Assembly (NCBI GenBank): GCA_031216915.1
Contig: CM062292.1
Location: 208,341,262 to 208,405,261 of the forward strand
Length of the DNA stretch: 64,000 nt
Source of the DNA: Pictodentalium vernedei
Lineage: Eukaryota; Mollusca; Scaphopoda; Dentaliida; Dentaliidae
Direction: 5' to 3'
Part shown: in pieces, positions 1 to 10,280 of the stretch
Layout: the number at the start of each line of letters is the position of its first letter
Numbering within the stretch: the stretch's first letter is position 1
Position numbers and translations under genes: made by a program
The notes under the pieces: model-generated
Databases searched by the model: none
What the model was told of the DNA's origin: nothing
What the model saw: the letters and a program-made list of their open reading frames with translations, nothing else

Positions 1-67
1 GATTTAAAAAAAAAAGTTTTGAAAACAAGAAAGAGAGTGACTCAGAGTTTTCCCAATTCTGACAGTG

Positions 68-309
68 TTAACCCTTTACCCAACGTAATGGGAAAATCCG
101 GCCAGCGCTATTCACAAAAATCATCATTCAATTTTCATTATTTTTTCATTTTTTTGTCTCAAAAACATAGCGTATGACCTGTCCTTGGTAAGCTCGTTCC
201 AATGAGGGTTCATAAGCTAACATTTTGACGCAACAAATGAAAAAAAAATAGTTATTCGAAAATTTTGTTTACAATTGTCGTCTGCTTTTCGTTGTAGGTA
301 AAGGGTTAA
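68..309. mobile_element. TTAA-flanked MITE (family 1, piggyBac-like), complete copy
   Basis: A non-autonomous DNA element of about 242 bp bounded by TTAA at 68-71 and 306-309. Both ends read CCCTTTACC inward, and the subterminal sequences then differ: one end continues to a GGCCAGCGCTATTC-type segment, the other to a GCAGACGACAATTG-type segment. The middle carries CTCAAAAACATAG and GCTCGTTCCAATGAGG, the diverged remains of a central palindrome that is intact in sister copies near 22.1, 35.6 and 38.9 kb. TTAA duplication with a CCC terminus is the piggyBac-superfamily signature; that assignment is inference because no transposase is present in the window. Confidence 0.85.
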
Positions 310-429
310 AATGGGCGTTCCGTCCCCACTATGGTCATAACAAACCTATTGCAATTTGTTCGGCCTATTTGTTTCTTCTGGTCCCATGGATGATTATGAT
401 TCGTGTCTAATAACTAATAATAACAATTT

Positions 430-572
430 TCTGTCCCGTGCGGTTGAGGAAATATGGGCGTTTGCAGGATTTTTTTTGCATGAGACAAGTACTTATGATA
501 CAATAATACCGCGTACCAAATTTGGTTCAAATGGACTGATCGATTCAGAAAATATAAATTTCCGGCTTTTTA
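430..572 (+). repeat. Fragment of the core repeat of hairpin-ended elements
   Basis: This stretch is clearly similar to 11590-11750 and 55265-55430: an 'aaatatgggcgttt' segment, then 'gcatgagacaagtact', then 'taccaaatttggttc' and 'ttcagaaaatag'-like sequence. It is therefore a detached piece of the 3' core of elements A and E. An open frame at 356-586 crosses it but is not supported as a gene. Confidence 0.6.
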
Positions 573-1289
573 ACGCTTTTAATTGAATTTGAGAATTATT
601 GAGGATGCTATGAAGAAAATCCTCGCATCACATACCGTAGGCAATAATGATTTTGGCCTTTGAAACGTTTAGAAAACAATCCTCCTCCATGCCGGATTGT
701 TCGCTGTCGAACATCTGTTGTTGCATTCCGCCGTGTGGGTGATGTAATGGTTCTCTGTCGTGTTTATGAAACCCAAGGAATATTTGCATCCATTCACGCA
801 TTTCTTTGTGTATGCCACCCGTCATACCTGAGTCTCGCCAAATATTTAGTTTTTAACCCTTTTTGAGCCTTTATCTGCTGGGTTTTTTTTTCTTCAAATT
901 TTGCCTCCAAAACAAAGCGCATAACCCCTCATTTGAACAATATGCTACTGAAACAAAATATCATTGATGATAGTCAAGGATGGTATGTCCACTTTAAACA
1001 TTGGACAATGTATTGAAAGTATCAATGTTGTTTTCGTTGTTATACATTTTGGAAAAATTACAGGAAACCCTATATGATGTGCAAGTCCGAAAAAGTAATC
1101 TTTCTTCGCATGCAGTATGCAACGATCTTAACTGAAAGCTCCTGTATCCTTGATGCGTTAGAGCAGATGCTCAACTGTGCAAGTATTAATAAATTAATTC
1201 TTAACCCGAAAGGCCAAACATTCACTTTGAAAAACGTCATTGCCTATGATGCCTTGGAACAGGTTATCAGCTGAGTAATCCAGAGGACG
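573..1289. other. No supported feature; possible half MITE at 853-940
   Basis: At 853-940 a TTAACCCTTTTTG start is followed by 'ctccaaaacaaagcgcataacccctca', which resembles one half of the family 1 MITE in diverged form. The rest shows no recognisable gene or repeat. The short open frames here have no recognisable domain. Confidence 0.3.
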
Positions 1290-2090
1290 TCTTCTCAATT
1301 TAATATTTAACTCTTTAATCTTTAAATATAAAGTGTAAGTATAACAAACGCTTATTGTCTCAAATTCGGTTCTCAGTTGTGAGGTGAGAGGAAGTCTTGT
1401 CAAATAAATCCTTATCCCCTTGACCAAAGTCATGCCCGGACAAACGTTGATAGCTCCCTATAGGCGCTCGTTGTCTCCCAACATACGCTCACTGTGCAGT
1501 CTGTAGTTTAACTCTAAACCCTTAAAACTTGAAGTGTGACTTCACAAATGAATTGCCCCAGAATAGGTGCAGAGCTATGCAATCTGATGTATTCTTGTCG
1601 AATTAACATTTAACCCTGGAAAACTGAAAATGAAATTTTATGAAACTTATTTCACTGAATTCAACTGTGCAATAAGACCAAATCGTATAAACTTAACACT
1701 TAACCTTCAAAAACTATTGTGTAACTCTGACAAACTTATTGCATCAACACAGGTGTTGAACTGTGCTTTCAGAGGAAGTCTTGTCAAATTAACCGTAACC
1801 CTTTAAACCTAAATGATGGCTTTCACATACTTATTGCTTCAAAACAGATGTTGAGCCGTGCAATCAGATGAGGTCTTGTCAAGTGTTATCAAATTAAGCC
1901 TCAAACCTTCAAACCTAAATCTAACGTCGACAGATGTATTGCCCCAGAACGGGTGAATAGCTGTGTGAAATCAGAGGAAGACTTGTCAAATAAACCCTGA
2001 ACCATTAAGTGTATAAAGTGTAACTCTGACAAAGTTTATAGCCACAAAAAGACACTTAGCTGCAGATTGGAGAAGGTCTTGTTATATTAT
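1290..2090 (+). repeat. Degenerate ~96-bp tandem array
   Basis: The phrase 'gaagtcttgtcaaat' or a close variant recurs near 1395, 1590, 1780, 1875, 1981 and 2075. Spacings are about 195, 190, 95, 107 and 96 bp, so the unit is about 96 bp and the wider gaps hold two units. Each unit also has 'taaccctttaaacct', 'cacatacttattgc' and 'gttgagctgtgcaatc' variants. Units are strongly diverged, pointing to an old array. No coding potential is evident. Confidence 0.65.
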
Positions 2091-3281
2091 GCTGGCAGTG
2101 ATTTCTAGTCACGTTTTGGTTGCCTGAACGGCGGGCTGAACAGCAACACTGTTGAAATCAAATTTTGTAGGGTGAAGAGTCCTACCCAATTTTAATTCTG
2201 GAATAAATGTAACGGCGCCAAGAAGTCGAGGGTAGTCTTGGTAAATAATACCGACTGTGGTCTCCAATAGCGGCGTATATAGGCAGACTTTGAAATCAAT
2301 GTCGAACAAACTCAGACCTACAGATGTGGCGTGGTGGAAATGCTAGAAAACTGTCTACATCAAGGGTTAAACAGCGGCAATGTTATCTGTAAATTACGGT
2401 GAGGTAGGAAGTTATACTTGATTTTGAACTTTTGAATGCATGCAGCAAAGTCTGAAAGACGGTGCTTCGTATTGTGCATTAAACAAGATACTCTCTTAAA
2501 TGCCAAACGACAAAACATGATGGTATGAGATTATGTAATGTGACCGATTTGGGATGAAAAAAGCCGCTTTCCTATCGATCATGAAAGAATATTTAAGACA
2601 GTGTTATGACAGTTTCGACCAGATGTTTTATCTTGAAGAGCGTATTGTGAACGTACGCCAGCTGTTAGACAAAATAATAATGATTTTTGCCACATTCCCG
2701 AAAGTGACTAACCTACAGATGTACTGAAAATAAAATTTCAAACAAAAGTTAACTCGCCCCGTAGCCGGTGTGGGATAAAACCTAAAAGACAGAATCCCTG
2801 CAGACAAAGGCCTCCGGAACAAAAGCCCCCAAAATCAAAGAAACCTGGACAAAATTTCAAACACATTTTAGTATTAAATGTATTCTTAACTTTGTATTTA
2901 TTTTGTTACCCCATTGAAAGTAATATGGTATTCTCTTGGTAATACTTATCTCTGAAATCATTACACTTTGTAAAGTTTTCTATAACTGTGGTCGATAACT
3001 GTTTTCATCCTGCGGCCACCCAGCACAGTACAGTCGCACACACTTATACACCAAACACAAATACAACCCCCAACATAGACACATTATTTTTACATCTAAA
3101 TGCCCCAACCAGGGGCAGTCGCCCTAGAAAATCATCTTCCAACGATTTAAATGCTATTATTTTTTGCTTGGAAGTCAAAAAGTGTGGGTGGGGTGAGTGT
3201 TTAACAGGGACATGACAAATACACCCACTTGGGGTAAACCTGATTTGTGCTGACCATGACGACTCAAGTCCCAATTGATAC
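2091..3281. other. No supported feature
   Basis: AT-rich sequence without a recognisable gene or repeat boundary. Short open frames on both strands (for example 3044-3337 minus and 2988-3215 plus) overlap each other and show no recognised domain. Confidence 0.3.
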
Positions 3282-3362
3282 AATATTCCAATTTCACCAC
3301 CAACTGCATCATCAAGGCATGCCTTTATAGAAGGCATGCCTTGAAGATGCAGTTGGAATATT
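3282..3362. repeat. Palindromic hairpin repeat (copy 1 of 2)
   Basis: Near-perfect inverted repeat. The arm CAACTGCATCATCAAGGCAT runs into GCCTT, a 5-base loop follows, then the complementary arm with one mismatch. Outer AATATTCCA/TGGAATATT segments extend the pairing across a small asymmetric bulge. A second diverged copy lies at 36305-36369, so this is a dispersed hairpin-forming element and not a chance palindrome. Confidence 0.75.
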
Positions 3363-4298
3363 AGTTAGTCGGGATTATAGTTAAAAAAAACCCCTCAAGT
3401 TCTTGAAAATTTATTTACGGACAAATAAAATATGCACGCAGAAGACGTGGAAGAGTTTTCCAAATTCTTATTAAGTTAACACGTACCGTGCTCCAAGGTG
3501 GTAACCCCCACCACCAACACTACCACCCACTTAATCGAGTACCACAGACCTCAATCTGTATGACCGGCCCTTTGTGTGGCCTAGCCACTAGCACGAGCGA
3601 ATCGATACCTAAGACTCCAAGCCAGAGGAAAATGTCCCAACAAGAAAAATATTGGGAGGGGGGTCACAACCTCCTACCCCGCCCCTTCGTTACGCCCCGA
3701 TGTGTAAGGTATAGACACCCTCTCCAAACTTCAGAAGTGGCCTGTAGCTCACGCAATGATGTACGAATTTTTAAATCGTCTAATTCACGTCATTTACATA
3801 AAGAGACTTTTCAGTTTACATACAGGCAGTGTTGTATACTACGGGGTCAAATCAACCTTACTGATACACTTCTGTTTATTTATTTTAAGTAGACGGTTGA
3901 CTGTCTGTGTGATCGTTCATAAACTGAAGGTATATTTACTAACGTTCCGTTCAGTGTATAAAGATGACGTGTTTGAATGCAAAACAAGCTTACCATGTCT
4001 GTTTCAAGCGGATTCTGCTCTAACCCATCCAACCCCGTATTCCTGAATGCATGGATGTAACTATATATATAGCCCGAGTTTGGTGTGGTGTAACCATTTC
4101 CGGGTGATGCAGGCGTGTCACATCCCACAAATATTTTGCCACGTCGGACAGCTGTCAGACAGTTGTTGGAAAGTTGTCGTGGAGAGTACTATACATGTAT
4201 TATAAATATTGCACAGCTTGGAGTTGACTATGTCAAAAGAGCGGCCGCAGGCGTGTGGACTATTCTTCCTCGAGTACCACTATCTGAACACGCAGAGT
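3363..4298. other. No supported feature
   Basis: Contains a 134-codon open frame at 3488-3892 that starts in an ACC-rich tract and has no recognisable domain, signal peptide or splice context. I do not support it as a gene. Confidence 0.3.
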
Positions 4299-4485
4299 TG
4301 GCAGCGATTGAAGGCAAGTGCACCATCGACGTACCGTACGCCTTAGTACGCAGCGCCACTAGGGGGTACGTGGGCAATCGCGATTACGGATCTTGCCCAA
4401 GGATACAACACAGTAACCGCTGGTCGGAATCGAATCGTCGACCTTTCGGTTTAAAGTCCAATGCTCCTGTGCTCTAGTCATGGAT
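4299..4485 (-). mobile_element. tRNA-derived SINE, truncated
   Basis: On the minus strand this reads as a tRNA-like head with a degraded box B (GATTCGATTCC), then 'tatccttgggcaag', then 'tacgccttagta..' reversed, ending near 'gcacttgccttcaa'. These blocks occur in the same order in the better copies at 8671-9036 and 38416-38776. The 3' part with the 'ctccggcttcctcc' block and the AAAT tail is missing. Confidence 0.75.
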
Positions 4486-5545
4486 CAGCAGTAAGGCCGT
4501 AGCTATATAGAAGGCAATATAGTTACCAAATAATTGGTGTCTGCTATACTTGTACGGCCTTCGCAATTCACTTCAGCAGTCACCGTTCAGCAAAAGTTTG
4601 GTCCCACGTTTGCCACCAGCCCAAGAAGTGCTTATCTTCTCAGGAAACTGAGGGTACTTACCTGGCCGCCATTACTTATTATACCTTATATCCCAGTAAA
4701 GCATGTGTAAGTTACAAGTGAATGAACTGTATGAATTTAGCAATAACATTCAAAGAGATAGAAAGATACCCAACACAAGACTGTTACTGGGCAAAATGAT
4801 CTGAAGGGAAATACAAAACTGCGCTCAAACTTACTTTCAGGAACTATTATCCTCCAATGAATCCCCATTTTCCCTGTTCATAACCGACCAGGAGAAAAGG
4901 AAACATTTGTTAGTTACAACAAGCGTTATAGATTTGACCCATTGTAGTTATACCAGATATCACCCACGAAGTGATGACCAAAGGCTATTTGTGTAGTCAT
5001 TGAAAGGAAAACGATAGAAATGAATTCAAAGAGAGACGACAAAAAATCTCTTTCGGAAGTGTAATACCACTTCACCCTTTTGAAAAGCTTCGTTCAACTG
5101 TGAGGAACCTTTTTGTGGCGCTTAACCGATAATGCCATAATTATTAGTATAATTTATTTTCTTAATTATCTGCTTATTTATTGGTATTTCATTTTCAGCA
5201 TCTACGGATATTTTATGACCACATAGCCAATCACAGAGGCCACCGTAGAGGACTTCCATTCCAAGCGTAGGCTACCGGGCAATATTTTACCAGTAAACAG
5301 GGTTGTTTCCTAAAGTAAACAGGCACTGCTTCGCTTCCTGAGACTATCACGAGAAAAGTGCATCTGTACAGGGCAGGGAATCTTTTTTTTTTAGACCAAA
5401 CGATTTCTCTGATTCCTACTTTTGTACGATGGCGTAGCTCTTGTCGAGTGATGCCTTGTTTTAGAAGAATCATTTTTTAAGGTTAAAGATATTAATTGGT
5501 CTACTATTCGTGACAACTAAACAGTTTTATGCGGAAATGAAATAG
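4486..5545. other. No supported feature
   Basis: No recognisable gene, SINE, MITE or tandem repeat. Short open frames such as 5231-5473 minus have no recognised domain. Confidence 0.3.
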
Positions 5546-5760
5546 TTTAACTCTTTGAGACTTTAATTATACTGACGTTCAAACGTCACTGGGAATTCAG
5601 TTTCTTCAACGTTTTTCAAAATTCGACGTCAAACGTCGGAAAGTAGAAATAACTAGATAGTTTTCACGTTAGTGATTAACTGATTAAATATCTTGAAAAT
5701 AACAAGATACTTTTCACATTAGTGATTACCAATTAATTGGTAATAAAACAAATTTATAAT
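5546..5760. repeat. Possible degenerate TTAA element with GACGT palindromes
   Basis: Starts TTAACTCTTTGAGAC and holds two small palindromes, GACGTTCAAACGTC and CGACGTCAAACGTCG, followed by a duplicated phrase 'gatacttttcac.ttagtgatta' and an AATTAATT palindrome. The start resembles the TTAACCCTTTGA ends at 14168-14404 and 8637. The boundaries are unclear. Confidence 0.35.
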
Positions 5761-5814
5761 ATGAAATAGGTGCTACCTAAAAGCGAGCGCAAGTAGTCTC
5801 ATTCAACTTCAAGT

Positions 5815-7010
5815 CAATAAAATCGTGTCAACCAACATGGTTTAGATCCCAAGTGCATTGTGGGTCCATGGATTGAATTTGGTCAAAATTGACCCAATAG
5901 GTCGCCCGTTGCTAAGGAGGAACGTTGGTTGTTAGGGAAACCAAATGACACCGTTTTCGATTCTTTGGTTTGGATCCCTAGTGCATTGTGGTTCCATATA
6001 TCAAATTTGGTCGAAATTGGCCCAAGAGGCCGCTCGTTGCAAGGGAGGCACGTTCGTTGTTAGGGAAACAAACTGACATCATTACCGACTCCTTTGTTTG
6101 GATTCCTAGTGCATTATGGGTTCATATATCAAATTTGGTCAAAACTTGCCCAATAGGTCGCCCGTTGCTAGGGAGGCACGTTGGTTGCTAGGGAAACAAA
6201 CTGGCATCATTACCGACTCCTTGGTTTGAATCCCTGGTGCATTAAGGGTCCACGTATCAAATTTAGTCAAAATTGGCCCAGTAGGTCGCCCGTTGCTAGG
6301 GAGGCACGTTGGTTGTTAGGGAAACCAACTGACACCATTTTCGATTCTTTTGTTTGGCTCCTTGGTGCATTGTGGGTCCATATATCAAATTTGGTCAAAA
6401 TTGGCCCAAGAGGCCACCCGTTGCTAGGGAGTCACGTTGGTTGCTAGGGAAACCAACTGACATAATTTTCGACTCCTTGGTTTGGATTCCTAGTGCATTA
6501 TGGGTTCATATGTCAAATTTGGTCCAATTGACCCAATTAGGTCGTCCGTTGCTAGGGAGGCACGTTGGTTGCTAGGGAAACAAACTGACATCATTGCCGA
6601 CTCCTTGGATTGAATCCCTGATGCATTATGGGTCCACGAGTGAAATTTAGTCAAAATTGGCCCAGTAGGTCGCCCGTTGCTAGGGAGGCACGTTGGTTGT
6701 TAGTGAAACCAAGTGACAGCATTTTCGATTCTTTGGTTTGCATCCCTAGTGCATTGTGGATCTATATATCAAATTTGGTCGAAATTGGCCCAAGAGGTCG
6801 CTCGTTGCTAGGGAGGCACGTTCGTTGCTAGGGAAACACACTGACATTACCGACTCCTTGGTTTGGACCCCTGTTGCATTGTGGGTTCATATATCAATTT
6901 TGGTCAAAATCGGTCCAATAGATCGCCTGTTGCTAGGGGTGTTGCGTGTTGCTAGGAACGTCACGTGATGTAGTAAATTCTAAATTAGTCTGACTCCCGG
7001 TGTATTATGG
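5815..7010 (+). repeat. 128-bp tandem array (~9 units)
   Basis: The phrase 'agtgcattgtgggtccat' recurs near 5853, 5981, 6109, 6237, 6365, 6493, 6621, 6749 and 6874, a period of 128 bp with very little drift. Each unit has 'atcaaatttggtcaaaattggccca', 'gtcgcccgttgctagggagg' and 'gttgctagggaaac'. Protein-like frames of 60-90 codons appear in all three frames because 128 is not a multiple of three, which argues against coding. The GTTGCTAGGGAAAC block fits the RFX X-box consensus RYYNYY-N2-RRNRAC. Confidence 0.9.
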
Positions 7011-7321
7011 GAGAATATCTAATAGCATCCCACCCCCCTACGCCCCCTCCCCTGTTACTTCCCTCAACTGATGGTTCACTCACTTCACCCAATTGCTATC
7101 CGAATGTTCCTTTGAAAACAATTATATTGTCCCACTTTGTTCTTGGGAAGATTCCTCGAATAAGAGCCGTTCTCGTAAAGTCTCTTCTCGGGCGTTCCTT
7201 CCGGTGAACAAACATCCTGTTGATTTCAAAATGGCAGCCGGCACGGAGACACAAATTTTGACATCAAAGCTGTAGAGGAGTTTCAGAAGAATTGACTCAT
7301 TCACACGTGTTAACCTATAGA
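7011..7321. other. No supported feature
   Basis: C-rich then AT-rich unique-looking sequence. Open frames on both strands overlap and none is recognisable. Confidence 0.3.
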
Positions 7322-7367
7322 GCTCGTTTCCGAACGGGCTTCGCCCGTTCTGGGGGCGCTCGCTATA
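7322..7367 (+). repeat. Terminal-hairpin relic related to hairpin-ended elements
   Basis: GAACGGGC-TTC-GCCCGTTC forms a perfect stem, followed by TCTGGGGGCGCTCGCT. This matches the arrangement at the 5' end of element E (stem, then TCCTGAGGCGCTCGCTCACC). A second similar stem lies at 8279-8305. No matching 3' end was found downstream. Confidence 0.5.
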
Positions 7368-8269
7368 AACAAAATAATATGAACTTTGGTAAAACCAAGA
7401 AGCGCGCGCAACTCACAGTGTTTTTCAAATTATAATGACATAAACTTAACAAAATTTAAAAAAGGGTTTAAGGGGTCGTCCAACAAAACATTTTGCGTTG
7501 TGAACTAATGCATGTACATGCTGTCTTGTAGATTTATTTCCCCCTAAAAACATATCAGACCTACAATATAAAAATTGGCCTCGAATCGTATTGTCGAAAA
7601 TTTATTGTTTTTGTTTCGCTGGGGTGCATACACGTGGAACGGAACTTCTGCTTTGGAAATGGTAATTCGTGAACGTTTGTCAGACAGTATGTCACTTCGA
7701 CATCTTAGGTTCGTTATAACTGAATGAAAAGGACCTTTGCCACAATCCGACCTGTGCGTACTTTTAAGTTACAACAAACGGACGTGTTGTTGATGCTTTT
7801 CATTTGGTAACTTTGTTCCAATAACACACAGTGTTGGTTTGAAGTGAACAGCGTTTTGCACTTGCAAATGCAAAGCAGATAAATCATGTGACAGAATACT
7901 CTGCAGAATCGAACAACAGCGGGATCCCAACAGCCAGCAATCAGACGATAAAATCCAATGTGCATATATGGGAACATTTAGCTTTTCGACAATTTCTGTC
8001 ATTTAGTCAGCAAAGCAAACGACAGTTGAGTTTGTTTGGAAAAACTTTAATTTTGAAAAGCATGTTCAATAAATTATTCACAGTCTGCATGAAATGATCT
8101 AAGGAGAAATCTCGCATTACACCGTTCGCTTTTTTAGGGGACGTCATTCGATTTGTTCGCTTCTGAAAACGAGAGCTGGGGTTCCCCATGTTTTTACTTC
8201 CGGTTTTCGATTTAGATTGGATGGCATAGCATTCCTTGGTTTTTCCAATTTCACGTACACATTGTCTAT
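7368..8269. other. No supported feature
   Basis: AT-rich sequence. Open frames at 7714-7977 (minus), 7888-8097 (plus) and neighbours overlap antisense to one another and have no recognised domain. Confidence 0.3.
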
Positions 8270-8427
8270 TAGGCTTGCTTCAAAGCAGCCCTTCGGGCTG
8301 CTTTTGCGCGCGCTATTATTTGTGTTTGAGTGAATAGGAAATATAAGCAAGGAAAGTTTTGGTTTTTGCTCTGGTATCCTCATTTTTTGAAAGCCCTCAT
8401 AGTGGTTTCTAGCACTCAACCAGTTAA
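8270..8427 (-). repeat. Stem-loop plus dispersed repeat (inverted partner at 26.7 kb)
   Basis: AAAGCAGCCC-TTC-GGGCTGCTTT forms a perfect 10-bp stem, followed by GCGCGCGCTATT. The adjoining ~115 bp, read on the minus strand ('ttaactggttgag..' through 'caaataata'), align well with 26662-26778 on the plus strand. The GCGCGCGC block and stem lie just beyond the shared region, so the stem may be one terminus of the element. Confidence 0.6.
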
Positions 8428-8585
8428 GAAGTATTGACAGCAGAATTATGTTAGTATTTTCAGCTGCGATAACATTTGGCTCAACGGTTGTCACTGAGCA
8501 CTATTCAGGAGAAAATAGGAATTGAGGTTAAAACTTTAAAAAATCGAATAATAATAACAAACCAAATTACCACAAAGTTTCAACG

Positions 8586-8638
8586 CGCTGTTTGATTTCG
8601 TACGTCATAAGACGTACACAAGTATCAAAGGGTTAATA
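8586..8638. repeat. Small GTACGTC palindrome abutting a TTAA end
   Basis: GTACGTC-ATAA-GACGTAC lies just inside ATCAAAGGGTTAA. The end read inward is TTAACCCTTTGATAC, like the element at 14168-14404. The other terminus was not found, so this may be a solo end. Confidence 0.35.
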
Positions 8639-8670
8639 TTATATTTTACCTTAATATTTTACGGTGGAAG

Positions 8671-9036
8671 TATTTATTTATTTAATGGTGCTTAAGATCA
8701 CATATTTATGCACAATGCCTAATCGTGACCGTGGCAGTTTTACGGGTGGGGGAAGCCGGAGTATCCGGAGAGAACCACCGAGCATCGACGAGCAACTGTC
8801 AGCCCCTCAACATTCTTACTCTGTTCAAGCTCCGCAAAAGCAGGGTTACATCGGTTGAAAACATGTGCACCATTGACGTGCAGTACGCCTTAGTACACGG
8901 CGTCATCGTACCCCATGTAGGCAACCGGGATAAAGTGACTTGCCCAAGGACACAACGCGGGTCGTCCCGGGCGGGGATCGAACTCGGGACCTCTAGCATA
9001 GAAGTCCAACAGTCTACCACGTAGCCACCGCGCTCC
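8671..9036 (-). mobile_element. tRNA-derived SINE, near full length
   Basis: On the minus strand: GAGCGCGGTGGCTACGTGG (box A-like) at the 5' end, AGTTCGATCC (box B) about 50 bp in, then 'gtgtccttgggcaagtcact', 'gtgtactaaggcgtactgcac', 'accctgctt', 'ctgacagttgctcg', 'tactccggcttccc', 'tgtgatcttaagcacc' and a short AAAT-type tail ending at 8671. The block order matches 38416-38776. A tRNA-derived Pol III promoter head with an AAAT tail is the standard SINE layout. Confidence 0.88.
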
Positions 9037-9649
9037 CAATTGTATGAACAAGACTAATGACTTTTTCGGTAGCTGCTTCATTTTTTGGCATTAACTATTG
9101 TGTATTGTGTGTTAAAGCTTTATTTTAGGAACTGACAAATGTACACAGGTCAAATTGTAAATATACACATTCCTTATATATTTAGAAAATATTTAAGGTG
9201 ACAACAGAATGAAGGCGGCTACATTGTGTAACTGTTCTGACACATATTCTTTCCATTTAAGGTGAATAATTCACTGAACTCATGAATAGATTTCTAAATG
9301 AATAATTCTATTAAAAATTGAATAAAATACAAGGAGTTCTCGTCAAAACGAATATGGTTTTCCCGAATAGACAACGCTGACCAGACTGCTCAAGTTAATC
9401 ATGATAATATTGTTCGGGTAAGAGGTAGTGAGGGTGGAATGCTGATCTATTGCAAGAAGGGGACATAAATCGAAACATTACTCAGAGTTCCGGAAGACTC
9501 CCGTCGGACAATTGTTCGGCCGGCTAAAACATGTACAGGGAGATACAAGCCTGGAAATAAGCAGACTGTCATCTGCAGAATGAGGTTCCCAGAGGGTGAA
9601 TTTGGTATCAGATGCTACCCTGCACAACAGGAAGTGGGGTGCCACTTGG
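9037..9649. other. No supported feature
   Basis: AT-rich. Around 9456-9530 there is weak similarity to 24300-24410 ('gggacataaat', 'cgtcgg.ca.ttgt'), too short to call. Confidence 0.3.
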
Positions 9650-9703
9650 CGTGGCCGTTAGATACCTAGATGAGGATAAGAGGAATGGTAGATTATACCT
9701 CAT
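9650..9703 (+). repeat. Highly conserved 53-bp direct repeat, left copy
   Basis: CGTGGCCGTTAGATACCT through GATTATACCTCA matches 13216-13268 with a single mismatch by eye. Flanking sequence on both sides is only loosely similar. See the finding on this pair. Confidence 0.8.
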
Positions 9704-9778
9704 TCAGGGATTTCCTCATGGCCCTCATGGCTTCATAGTCATACAACAAGGGCTACGCCGGTGCATAATACGCCCCGG

Positions 9779-10185
9779 TGGGGGGGGGGGGGGGGTGCGA
9801 GTCAAATTTGTCTGCATGTAATCACTCCAAATCCTTATCTGGGCGGAGTTGGGGGTTGGGGAGATATAGGAGTAAGGTTTTTTTTTTGCATGTAATAACT
9901 TCCAATCCTTCAAAATGCATTTTGGGAAAAATGGCCTAAATGACACGGGGGGGGGGGGGGGATTGGGAAGGGGGGGGGGAGTATGGGAGTATTCTTTTTG
10001 CATGTAATAACTCCCAATCCTTCAAAATGTATGTTGTAAAAAAATTGCCTGAATGACACAGGGGGGGGGGGGGGGGGGGTATAGAAGTTATTTTTTTCCT
10101 TTTGCATGTAATAACTCCCAATCCTTCAAAATGCATTTGGGGGAAAATTGCCTAAATGACACGGGGGGGGGGGGGGGGGGGGCTG
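9779..10185 (+). repeat. ~110-bp tandem units each ending in a long poly-G tract
   Basis: Four units begin with 'gcatgtaataactcccaatcc' or a variant (near 9815, 9889, 10000 and 10106) and contain 'cttcaaaatgcatt', 'gcctaaatgacac' and a run of 13-20 G. Proline- and glycine-rich open frames on either strand here are produced by the runs and are not genes. Confidence 0.85.
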
Positions 10186-10280
10186 CGCAGGGCAATACCT
10201 CTGACAATTTTCATCAGATAACGGTGGTCATCAAACTTGAAGTAGACATTGTTTCCGAAGAGATATATACCAACAAAAAA
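10186..10280 (+). repeat. Repeat flank similar to 12173-12260
   Basis: 'gggcaatacctctgacaattttcatcag' and 'aacttgaagtagacattg' align with 12173-12260, just beyond the far side of element A. Element A therefore appears to have landed in, or beside, a member of the family at 12173-13145. Confidence 0.6.

Noticed and set aside
3488..3892. 134-codon frame, one of the longest in the window
   Set aside because: Biased ACC-rich start, no domain, and an overlapping alternative frame; no support as a gene or exon.
5988..6968. Chain of similar 60-90 codon frames (IKFGRNWP..VARE)
   Set aside because: The 128-bp period is not a multiple of three, so the same peptide cycles through three frames; an artefact of the tandem array.
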